From Homarus americanus (Eukaryota; Arthropoda; Malacostraca; Decapoda; Nephropidae), in contig NW_024756438.1 in the NCBI RefSeq assembly GCF_018991925.1, positions 548,501-612,500 of the forward strand: a stretch of 64,000 nucleotides of DNA, written 5' to 3'. Numbering within the stretch: the stretch's first letter is position 1; the number at the start of each line of letters is the position of its first letter. The notes below the pieces were generated by a model that saw nothing but the letters and a program-made list of their open reading frames with translations, searched no databases and was not told the origin of the DNA. Positions 55,684-64,000 of the stretch are shown one piece after another. Position numbers and translations under genes: made by a program.

Positions 55684-56127
55684 GGAGTGTTTAGGGATGT
55701 TTAGCCACGTCTTTGGTTCACTAATATACACACTACCATATACCACGACTACGACACACAACTACCACCACCACCACCACCAGAGAGAGAGAGAGAGAGG
55801 GGTAAACTAATGCGGCTCCTGAGAGGTTCCCCGTGTTCCCTCGCTAGATGGACGGCGGACAACTTATATTTCCTCTTTGTATTTTAGTGTGAGAAAGATG
55901 GCGACAGCGACTTATAAACTAGATCCTTGAAGGACCTTTGTGGTACTGTGTTAAAGTAGGACTCCCAGAACCATCTAACAGGAACAGTGTACACAGTCCC
56001 TTGTAAACACGGGCCAAGTGTACAAGAAGCCATAGGAATAAAATTACTTGAATTCTCCAAGTCTTTGATATATTGTGAAGCGGCCAGGCAAAAATTGGAT
56101 TATTTATACAGCTTTGGTAGTGGTGCC

Positions 56128-56362
56128 TGCTGGTGAGGCTTCTTCTCGGTCACTAGGCTCTGCTGATGACTGGTGAGGCTTCTTCTCGGTCACTAGGCTC
56201 TGCTGATGACTGGTGAGGCTTCTTCTCGGTCACTAGGCTCTGCTGGTGACTGGTGAGACTTCTTTACGGTCACTAGGCTCTGCTGGTGACTGGTGAGACT
56301 TCTTTACGGTCACTAGGCTCTGCTGGTGACTGGTGAGACTTCTTTACGGTCACCAGGTACTA
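56128..56362. repeat. 40-bp minisatellite, about 6 copies
   Basis: Unit TGGTGAGGCTTCTTCTCGGT plus CACTAGGCTCTGCTGATGAC. It changes midway to the TTTACGG/TGCTGGTGAC variant, showing directional turnover. Confidence 0.88.
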
Positions 56363-56502
56363 CCAGAAGTGCGGGTGTCAAGGTGTAGTGGGAGACGGGA
56401 CGGGTGGACGGTGGCTGCCAAAAGTGTGGGTGTGAAGGTCTGGCAGAGTTTCAACCAGTAACATTCTTCCTCTGGACAGTCGGACGCGGTGATATGACTT
56501 AC

Positions 56503-56561
56503 CGCCGCCGCCTCTCCCTTCATCACAACTTCTTCAGGTTTCTCCACAGAGGTTTTGGCTG
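56503..56561 (-). CDS. Possible internal exon, unknown
   Basis: Donor GCGGCG|GTAAGT and acceptor TATTATCTTAG. Reads AKTSVEKPEEVVMKGEAAA, phase 0 at its end. Charged and low in hydrophobic residues. Confidence 0.35.
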
Positions 56562-56839
56562 CTAAGATAATATTCTCCTTTTATCTTATACAACAACTTC
56601 CAGCCTAAGATATTCATGTATATATCGTCATTGTTGTGTTGGTGTTGTTGTTGTGTTTGTTGTTGTTGTTGTGTTGTTGTTGTGTTGTGGTTTATGTTGT
56701 TGTTGAGAACTTTAGATAAATGTTTGAACTTTCTCATCTTGTTTTCTTGTTCTGGAAATAGAACATTGACCGTAGAACGAGTGAATGATGAAACAATACA
56801 TGTGTGTGGTGGGGGGTGCATTACACACACACACACACA

Positions 56840-56880
<41 letters not shown>

Positions 56881-57389
56881 TTGGTCAAACGTTCAGGTTA
56901 TAATGAATTCATTTTGAAATATCATTAGTCAATTGCTGTGAAAGATAATTAATGAATAATCAACATAATAAAATATGTTGTGTTTTGTCTCACTCAAAGT
57001 TCTAGGGAAGGGATAAAAATCATGTTATTAATGAACAGAAAATGTCACCACGTAATTATTTTCCAAAATATATTGCTGAAAAATAATTATGTATAATATA
57101 TAAAACTATGTATCGTGTGAATGTAGAGCAAATATGTGTTAAGGTATACATGTGTCTGTATATCATAAATAAATATGTATTAAATGTTATCACCCCAAAA
57201 GAGAATAGCCCTCCCTATCTCCCCCACCAGCCCTCCCAACCCCTTACCAGTCCTCCCAACGTCTCTCACCTACCCCCTACCCCTCAACAGCCCTTGGGAC
57301 AGACGTAAAGAGATCTCCTCCCCCCCCTCCCCCCAGTAGGCTGGTGTCTCACTGAAGTTTATTGAACAACTTTCATGACACCTACGATG

Positions 57390-57444
<55 letters not shown>

Positions 57445-57591
57445 AGCGGGTGTGTGACCGTGTGTGTGCGTAAGTAAAAAATACACCTACACTCACACGT
57501 TGCCCGTCTTGGCTGGACACAAAAACAAGACTAGGATTATTGTGAGGACGGCCCGTGAGGAATGTTGGCTTGTCTTATTTCAGGTCTTATC

Positions 57592-57642
<51 letters not shown>
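57390..57642. repeat. Two (GT)n microsatellites
   Basis: About 57391-57437 and 57593-57642, with unique sequence between. Confidence 0.92.
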
Positions 57643-57644
<2 letters not shown>

Positions 57645-57746
57645 GTCAGGTTGAGCTAGCTTCAACTATTACCTAAGACACATATACAAAAAATATAATA
57701 TTCTCTGCAGCAAGCTGTTGAATATATATTGCAGGTGCTGACATTC

Positions 57747-57974
57747 TTAGACTCGCAAGATAGTTGGTGGAAGTTTGGCCTCAGGTTGTGTGTCTGTAGG
57801 AGGCGGCGACGGGGGCCTAGTGAGGATCTCTGCCAGAATAATAATTTTTGTACCGAGAGAACTTATCCACATGCTGATTACTGAGATAGTGAGGAGAAGG
57901 AGAGAACTTGTCTCTACGGAGGAGTTCGGTGCTGTCCGTGTGTCAGAGTCAGAGGGGTTATATATCTCTCTTGC
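57747..57974 (-). CDS. Possible terminal exon with one hydrophobic segment, unknown
   Basis: Acceptor CTCCCCCTCAG, then 75 codons to TAA: AREIYNPSDSDTRTAPNSSV, a hydrophobic stretch LLLLTISVISMWISSL, GTKIIILAEI and a proline-rich end (RPPSPPPTDTQPEAKLPPT). Reads as one membrane helix with a cytosolic tail. Unrecognised. Confidence 0.3.
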   Translation of the reverse strand, partial: AREIYNPSDSDTRTAPNSSVETSSLLLLTISVISMWISSLGTKIIILAEILTRPPSPPPTDTQPEAKLPPTILRV

Positions 57975-58027
57975 CTGAGGGGGAGACTTCATCCTCGAGA
58001 GACTGATATACTTTTTATCTCTTGCGT

Positions 58028-58190
58028 GTAGGTCAGGGTGTAGGTCAGGGTGTAGGTCAGGGTGTAGGTCAGGGTGTAGGTCAGGGTGTAGGTCAGGGCA
58101 GGGCAGGATGACAGGGCGTGACAGTGATAATGACAGTGACGGCGACAGTGATAATGACAGTGACAGTGACGGCGACAGTGATAGTGACAG
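58028..58190. repeat. 12-bp GTAGGTCAGGGT array then GTGACA/GGCGACA repeats
   Basis: Six perfect 12-base copies followed by a hexamer-based GACAGTGACGGC block. Confidence 0.88.
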
Positions 58191-59449
58191 CTGCTGTTGA
58201 ACTTAGTTAATAAGGGGAAAGTCTCTGTGAGGTAATTTTTAAGCTGAACCTCATCACAAAATTAAAATTAAATGATATTTTTTCTCCATACATTAGTGTG
58301 TTGAATATTCATGTCATTAGTTGTAATAAAAACCAGATAATTCTTTAATCTTGACTGAAAAATAATAAACTGTTTATTTTTTATGTTTCTTCTCTATCTT
58401 TCCTTCTTTCTCTCCGTTTATCTGTCTACATCTCCCTCTCCCCCCTGTCCACTCTCTCTCCTGTCCCCTCTATCTCTCTTCTCTTTCTCTCCTCCCCCTA
58501 CGGCTGCCATCACCTACTCTCCCTGCTGCCCGTTCTCCCTGAGATCTATCCATCTCACTCTCCCTCCCCCTCCCAGCTTTATACATTTTACATATGGTAT
58601 CCCTGCACGTATCCATAATCATTTTGTATTGTGTTCACCAAAGGATTCATTCCTCTTGTCTCGCTTAGTGAACATTACAAACTACTTTCTACATCTCTGT
58701 CGTTTTTTCCATTCAATTTTAATATTAATTTTCCTTTTATTATCTTTGTTATTGTTTTGCTTTGCTCTCACTGTGGGTCGAGGTGGCCAGCATCAAACCC
58801 GTCCTTTACTCGCTGTCAGTCGTTCTCTGTGACAGCTGTGACAGATGTGTTCAGCTGTAGTGTCCCCCTTCCAGACTGCGGCCCCGAGTCATCCATCTGG
58901 TTTATACCTATTGCTTCACCGAGCCTCTGTCAGCACACGTGTCTACTACCGTTGTCTCTCTTCATTTTCATTCATTCCTAAAACTCCTCGTATACATTAG
59001 GTCTCTGTCACTGCCATCCTTCCTGGCCCTCAGCTGCATGGCGCCTCTGAGTAGCAACAGTTTCACAGGCTATTTCCTCGACTCAGAATACCACAAGAAA
59101 TTCCCTGGCCACTAATTGAGTCACTAAATTAATTACATCTCATGAAGTTTGGTCATTATTTTCCGTTAGCTGACAGGAAGGAAAATTGTATATCGTATTG
59201 TTAACGCATATGCAAATTACCCAAGAGGAATTCGGCAGTGCATTAAAGTGACGTAACTATCATGTTTACACGCAGGATATCTCAACATTATACAACTTTA
59301 GTTTCCAATTTATGTAGAGATGAAATGTTCTGCCGCAGATTTTATGATGCATAAAGTTATTGTTGAGGCAGAGGAGGAGAGAGATATTTACTAGTTTATG
59401 ATGCTGTAATGTTACTTCATGCGGAAATAACCTTCACATAAACTGTCTG

Positions 59450-59615
59450 CATGTATACATTACTGGATACATGTATACATTACTGGATACATGTATACAT
59501 TACTGGATACATGTATACATTACTGGATACATGTATACATTACTGGGTACATGTATACATTACTGGGTACATGTATACATTACTGGATACATGTATACAT
59601 TACTGGGTACATGTA
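59450..59615. repeat. 20-bp minisatellite, about 8 copies
   Basis: Unit ACATGTATACATTACTGGAT with a G variant near the end. The unit core ATGTATACAT is palindromic. Confidence 0.9.
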
Positions 59616-59888
59616 TTATCGTTTATTTTCTGTATTTAAGACTCAGCTTTTCTCTGGCTCTACCACACTGTACCCGACCGTCACTCCGCTGCACCAACAT
59701 TTAAACCACTTCTGTAAGCTTTTCTTCCATTTATTATCCGATAATAAACATTACTCCGAACTGTAATTAAACTCGTCGAAACTGTAACTAACGTAACACG
59801 AAATATATTTTGTTGGTCAGTAAATTACAAACAGCTGAAGATCAATTGGCCATAAGTTAGCAAGAGTCGACAGTAACAACAGGCGCAG

Positions 59889-59952
59889 GTGGAAGATATT
59901 TGTTTATATCCTGGAGAACAACAATACATTGATGGTGACCCGCCTCCTTAAT
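59889..59952 (+). CDS. Possible plus-strand exon, unknown
   Basis: Acceptor CAACAGGCGCAG and donor AAT|GTAAGG. Reads WKIFVYILENNNTLMVTRLL, N. Another frame reads VEDICLYPGEQQYIDGDPPP then a stop. Ambiguous. Confidence 0.22.
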
Positions 59953-60328
59953 GTAAGGTGGCGGGTGATGTCTCCTACCTCAACCAAACATCAAGTACTA
60001 ATCTCTCCCGTTGAGCCGAGTGTTTCTGTGTAGATAATAGTAGGTAGGAAATGGGAAATGGAAATGACAGAAATAGAAGGAAATCTGTAGAGAGAATGAG
60101 GGGGAGAGAGAGAGAGAGAGAGGGGGGAAACTATGGAGAGAAAGAGGGAGGGAAGTGAGAAAGGAGAGTGTGTGCAGTTCCTGGCGTTTCGTGGTTAAAG
60201 AGACACACGGTATAAGTAAGAAATATTCCCGGTATATAAAGACGAGCTTGATGCATACTTCCAGCTCAGAGTCAAGAGACACTGATAAAATGACTCTCCA
60301 TCCCTACCATCCACGTTATTATCAACCC

Positions 60329-60330
<2 letters not shown>

Positions 60331-60378
<48 letters not shown>
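60331..60378. repeat. (CA)n microsatellite
   Basis: About 23 uninterrupted units. Confidence 0.92.
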
Positions 60379-60380
<2 letters not shown>

Positions 60381-60552
60381 TCATTATTGTTTACATTCTG
60401 GATACCTTAGTTAACCATCACTTATGGCTGCTGGCTACTGTAAATATGTGACTAAGAGGTGAAATATTTAACCATAAACACAGTGCACACATAACAAGGG
60501 TCATAAATGACACTTAACAGGGTAATATAAATGACTCACTTGGTTTAATTAC

Positions 60553-60593
60553 CTCGTGAGTGATGACAAGACTCAGTGACGACAGGAATACTG
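60553..60593 (-). CDS. Possible 41-nt exon, unknown
   Basis: Acceptor TATATAAATTCTCAG and donor GAG|GTAATT; one reading is FLSSLSLVITHE. Very short; two frames are open. Confidence 0.18.
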
Positions 60594-61321
60594 AGAATTT
60601 ATATAATAAGAAGAAATAGAATAATCGTAGGGGGATATAATGCATAATAAAACACTAAATAGCAAACTAGAATAATGATGAAAATTAACACACAAGAAGA
60701 GAGGAAACTATTATACAAGATTATATGATGTCGTATGGAGTAATTACTAGACAGACAGACAGACAGTAAAGGGTGGAAGACACAACCCTTTAAACGGGAG
60801 ATATAAATATAAAGAAGTTCTAAGCTCCCACTTAACTAATGACGTTTGGTAAATATGGTAAGATAAGTGAGCCAGCTGCTGCAGTAAATACTCAATAATT
60901 GGAATATTTATTTATCTTCAGAATTCTTACGTTTATGGTTTATTACGATATTTGTCTCAAGTTTTATTGTTATCAGTTTGAGTCTCTGTTGTTCTGATAT
61001 TTTCTACATTATGGGTACTGTCATGGCGGCTGGTTACTGATACATATTACCCTCCATGCTGTTGTTTCAGGCAGTGATATAAATGTTTCGTGGTGTTCGC
61101 TGACAGGTGGTGACGTGCCACTCTGACATGTTCTCATTACTCAAGTTAATTATGTAGGATCCATCTGATGGCCTTATTAGTGGTTGTTATTAACTATCCT
61201 TAACACCTGATTCCCCCACTCAGGTCCTACCACACACCGTAGGGTAGGAGTGAGGGACTGTGTGTATGTCATTGTGTGTGGTGGTGATTGAGCACGCACG
61301 CACACACACACACACACACAC

Positions 61322-61429
61322 CTTCAGGTAGGGGTGAGGTACTGCCAATATTTTAGGGGTGTCAACACGTACTGTTAACTCATCAAACATTGTACTACCT
61401 CGTCCCATGTTAACGAGGTCGTCCGTCAC
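61322..61429 (-). CDS. Internal exon of an unidentified minus-strand gene
   Basis: 108 bases, 36 codons, phase 0 at both ends: VTDDLVNMGRGSTMFDELTV then RVDTPKILAVPHPYLK. The other two frames have stops. The donor GTGTGT opens directly into a (GT)n run and the acceptor GACATCCAG is modest. It looks like conserved soluble protein sequence, but the family is not recognised. Confidence 0.42.
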
Positions 61430-62039
61430 CTGGATGTCTCTTTATTTACCAGGTTTATTGAGTTATGTCCAACATGTGTTGCTCGTTCACTGACGTTGGT
61501 GTTTATGATGGAGAGATACTGTTGTGTTTTAATTTTTTGTCATTATCAATTTTTTCATCGATACAAAATTAAGAATTGTTATGAGGCAAAAAATGATTGA
61601 TAGGAAGACAGTTTGCACCACAAGCTAAGGATGCCATTTAAGTTGTGTGTCTGACCGCTGGGTAGTTAAGTTCTCGGTCTGTGTGTCTGACTGTCTGCAG
61701 TGATAGCAAGTTACACAGTTATAGTCTTCAACAAGGCGCCTCAACCTAGAGCAACAGCTGCTCCCCTCCACAACTCTGAGACGTAAACAGAATCGTCTGA
61801 CATATGAAATTCCTCAAATGTTCCTTGTTAAAACCATCCAGCGAGACTTGAGACGACAAAGGTATTTTTCTCCTTCTACTGCTAAGATCTCGCCCACACA
61901 GTGACATGTCCCGACCACACAAAGGCTGGAGAATTTCTGTTCAGTCATCCAGAGTTGGAAGAAATGCCTCTGACTCCATGGAATGATTACTTACTTGTAT
62001 TAGTCTTGACGCGGTGAGATACCTAACACGGGGTACACG

Positions 62040-62145
62040 GTCACCTCTGGACCAGGCAGGTCATGACGCCTCAGCGTGACCTCTGGACCAGGCAGGTCAT
62101 GACCCCTCAGCGTGACCCCTGGACCAGGCAGGTCATGACCCCGGG
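62040..62145. repeat. 39-40-bp repeat, about 3 copies
   Basis: Unit GACCTCTGGACCAGGCAGGT plus CATGACCCCTCAGCGT. Confidence 0.75.
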
Positions 62146-62276
62146 GCGGGACAGGGATCAGTCAGCCTCAGGTTTCCTCGGTAAAGACTCACTCACTCTC
62201 ACCTGACAACCTTAATGACTAAGTCAACACCTGAACAACAAATGAATCATAAGACGATGATGGTGAGGCAGATGTT

Positions 62277-62277
<1 letters not shown>

Positions 62278-62334
<57 letters not shown>
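62278..62334. repeat. (TC)n microsatellite
   Basis: About 28 uninterrupted units. Confidence 0.93.
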
Positions 62335-62336
<2 letters not shown>

Positions 62337-63392
62337 GTGTTATAAATATTACTGGATGGAAGGTGATGTTTAGTAATACGTGGTGCAGCTGTAACTGATC
62401 CACAGGTAAAGAGTAGCCCAACCATGAACACCACCACGATATTTTGTTCTCTGTTCTCGTCACGGCAAATAAACTAGAATAATTTAGTTGTTATTGTCAT
62501 ATGTCAGCGAATACCAACGTGTTATTTGACCACAGCTGCGACACTCAACCTGCATTAATAGATACACCGAAGTCATCCCTCATGGCCACAGCTGCGACAT
62601 TTACTATGCACCGATAAACATACTATTGTTACCCCTCCACCTGTCCCTGTTTTCATTCAGGATTTTTTTTTAGGGGGGAAATATTCTCCCCCTGTTAGTT
62701 CATTAGCGAAGTGAGAGTGTTTGTGTTGGGTGTTGATAACCAGCGGCTTGTTTACAGCTCATTGACAAACAGCTGAGGGGAAACGCGTGGGGTAGGGGTG
62801 ACACGTGGGGATGGGGGGAAGCATGAGAAGAAGACACCTATATCTCTTACCCGTGTCCCTCAACCGTGTCCTTCATCCGTGTCTCTCACAACCCATGTCC
62901 CTCACACGTGTCCATTACTCTACATGTTTATTCTACTAATCTAAACAACATTCATTATTCAGGAGAGTTATTTACTGTGTGATAGACGAACACACATACA
63001 GACAAGTTTAGGGCAGACATATATACACACACACACACGTAGCACAATACTAAAGACATTTTTCATTGGTAGAGAGAAGTGAGAGAGACGAGGTGTTGAA
63101 AACTCTCCTTTATTGTAATAATTTCCCTGCCATTATTTACATACGCGTGAGATAATAAAATAACAAGGAAATTTAACAAGCAACGCCGAGGTGATAAAGT
63201 TATAGGAAATGGCCGGGATAGTTTGACATATTTTGATTATACTTTTAACAATTAACTTATATTGTCACATTCTATCAAATAAAACATTCAAATTCCATCA
63301 CAAATTAGTTTTACTCTCTCACTTGCATCATTAATTTCAAAAGTTACGGAGCTTAAATGGTCTGACGTTTGAAATTCGCCATTACTCACGGT

Positions 63393-63540
63393 GGCTGACA
63401 GGGGAGGTGGCTGACAGGGGAGGTGGCTGACAGGGGAGGTGGCTGACAGGGGAGGTGGCTGACAGGGGAGGTGGCTGACAGGGGAGGTGGCTGACAGGGG
63501 AGGTGGCTGACAAAGGAGGTGGCTGACAGGGGAGGTAATA
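63393..63540. repeat. 17-bp minisatellite, about 9 copies
   Basis: Unit GGTGGCTGACAGGGGAG. Minus-strand open frames (PPLSATSPVSHLPCQ) are repeat artefacts. Confidence 0.9.
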
Positions 63541-64000
63541 GAGAGGGGGGGTGGTGGCAGAGAAGAGAGGTGTCAGACAGGAGAGGTGGCAGACAGGAGA
63601 GGCAGCAGACAGGGGAGAGGGGAGATGGGAGACAGGGGAGGGAACAGACAGGGTAGGCGATAGACAACAATCCGAGTTCGAATTTAAAGGTGTATTTCGT
63701 ACCACCGCAGGACCTGATGGACTGAACATCTGAGGATTAAGACTCGAGGTTAAATGAGGCAGAATCTTCGCCACGCTTCATCTTCCTGGTGCTCGAGAAC
63801 TGACTCATATTCTAGTCAACACATTGTTTATTTTATCTAAGAGTTCATTTGTTTAGGTAGTTATTAACGGTATATACGTTCATACACTTGGCCAATCTCT
63901 CACTGGTGTATGTCACTGGCCAGGCTTCCTTTACGATGGCCAACGACTGATAAACATAAACGTGGAGGATAATCAAAACATAAATGAAAGATAAAACACC

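Noticed and set aside
59016..59115. Plus-strand reading CMAPLSSNSFTGYFLDSEYH ending in a stop
   Set aside because: Acceptor is good, but no partner exon and no poly(A) signal nearby; could be chance.
63382..63774. Proline/serine-rich minus-strand frame of 130 codons
   Set aside because: Translation of the 17-bp GGTGGCTGACAGGGGAG satellite in two frames.

Overview
The window is nuclear DNA of an arthropod, most likely a decapod crustacean. Three signs point there: genes are split by spliceosomal GT/AG introns, microsatellites and minisatellites are extremely dense, and interspersed runs of the arthropod telomeric pentamer TTAGG/CCTAA recur. The most 5' gene also encodes a glycine-rich cuticle-type protein. 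There are no operons, CRISPR arrays or bacterial features. Species cannot be fixed from sequence alone.

Three genes can be reconstructed exon by exon with matching splice phases. (1) Positions 1-3135, minus strand, 3' end cut by the window edge: a secreted glycine-rich protein carrying a short Rebers-Riddiford-like (chitin-binding) stretch, with a TATA box and a 12-nt first coding exon. (2) Positions 6548-23602, minus strand, nine coding exons: an SLC22/organic-ion transporter of the major facilitator superfamily. It has an exceptionally long C-terminal cytoplasmic tail (about 650 residues) and one in-frame TGA in exon 6. (3) Positions 35614-39098, plus strand, nine coding exons, 469 residues: a signal peptide, two thrombospondin type-1 repeats, an EGF-like module and an adhesion-GPCR-type seven-helix domain. 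No GAIN/GPS module lies between ectodomain and helices.

Between and beyond these genes the DNA is mostly repeats. Examples are a 2.1-kb GGGAGG-rich minisatellite inside the transporter gene, a 756-bp solo LTR with a 4-bp target duplication (33660-34415), three tRNA-promoter-like SINE fragments, long (TA)n, (CA)n and (GA)n tracts, and more than a dozen minisatellites. From about 40 to 64 kb, and sparsely at 28-31 kb, I see isolated stretches that read as coding and have good splice sites. The best are minus-strand exons 46623-46803, 41867-42049 (terminal, with AATAAA 41 nt after its stop) and 61322-61429. They imply at least one further unidentified minus-strand gene, but I could not join them into a single frame, so they are listed separately with modest confidence.

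The three identified genes share no evident pathway. A cuticle component, a plasma-membrane ion/solute transporter and a surface receptor simply lie next to each other. Homology searches, transcript data and exact coordinate checks were not available; all exon borders are from reading the sequence.
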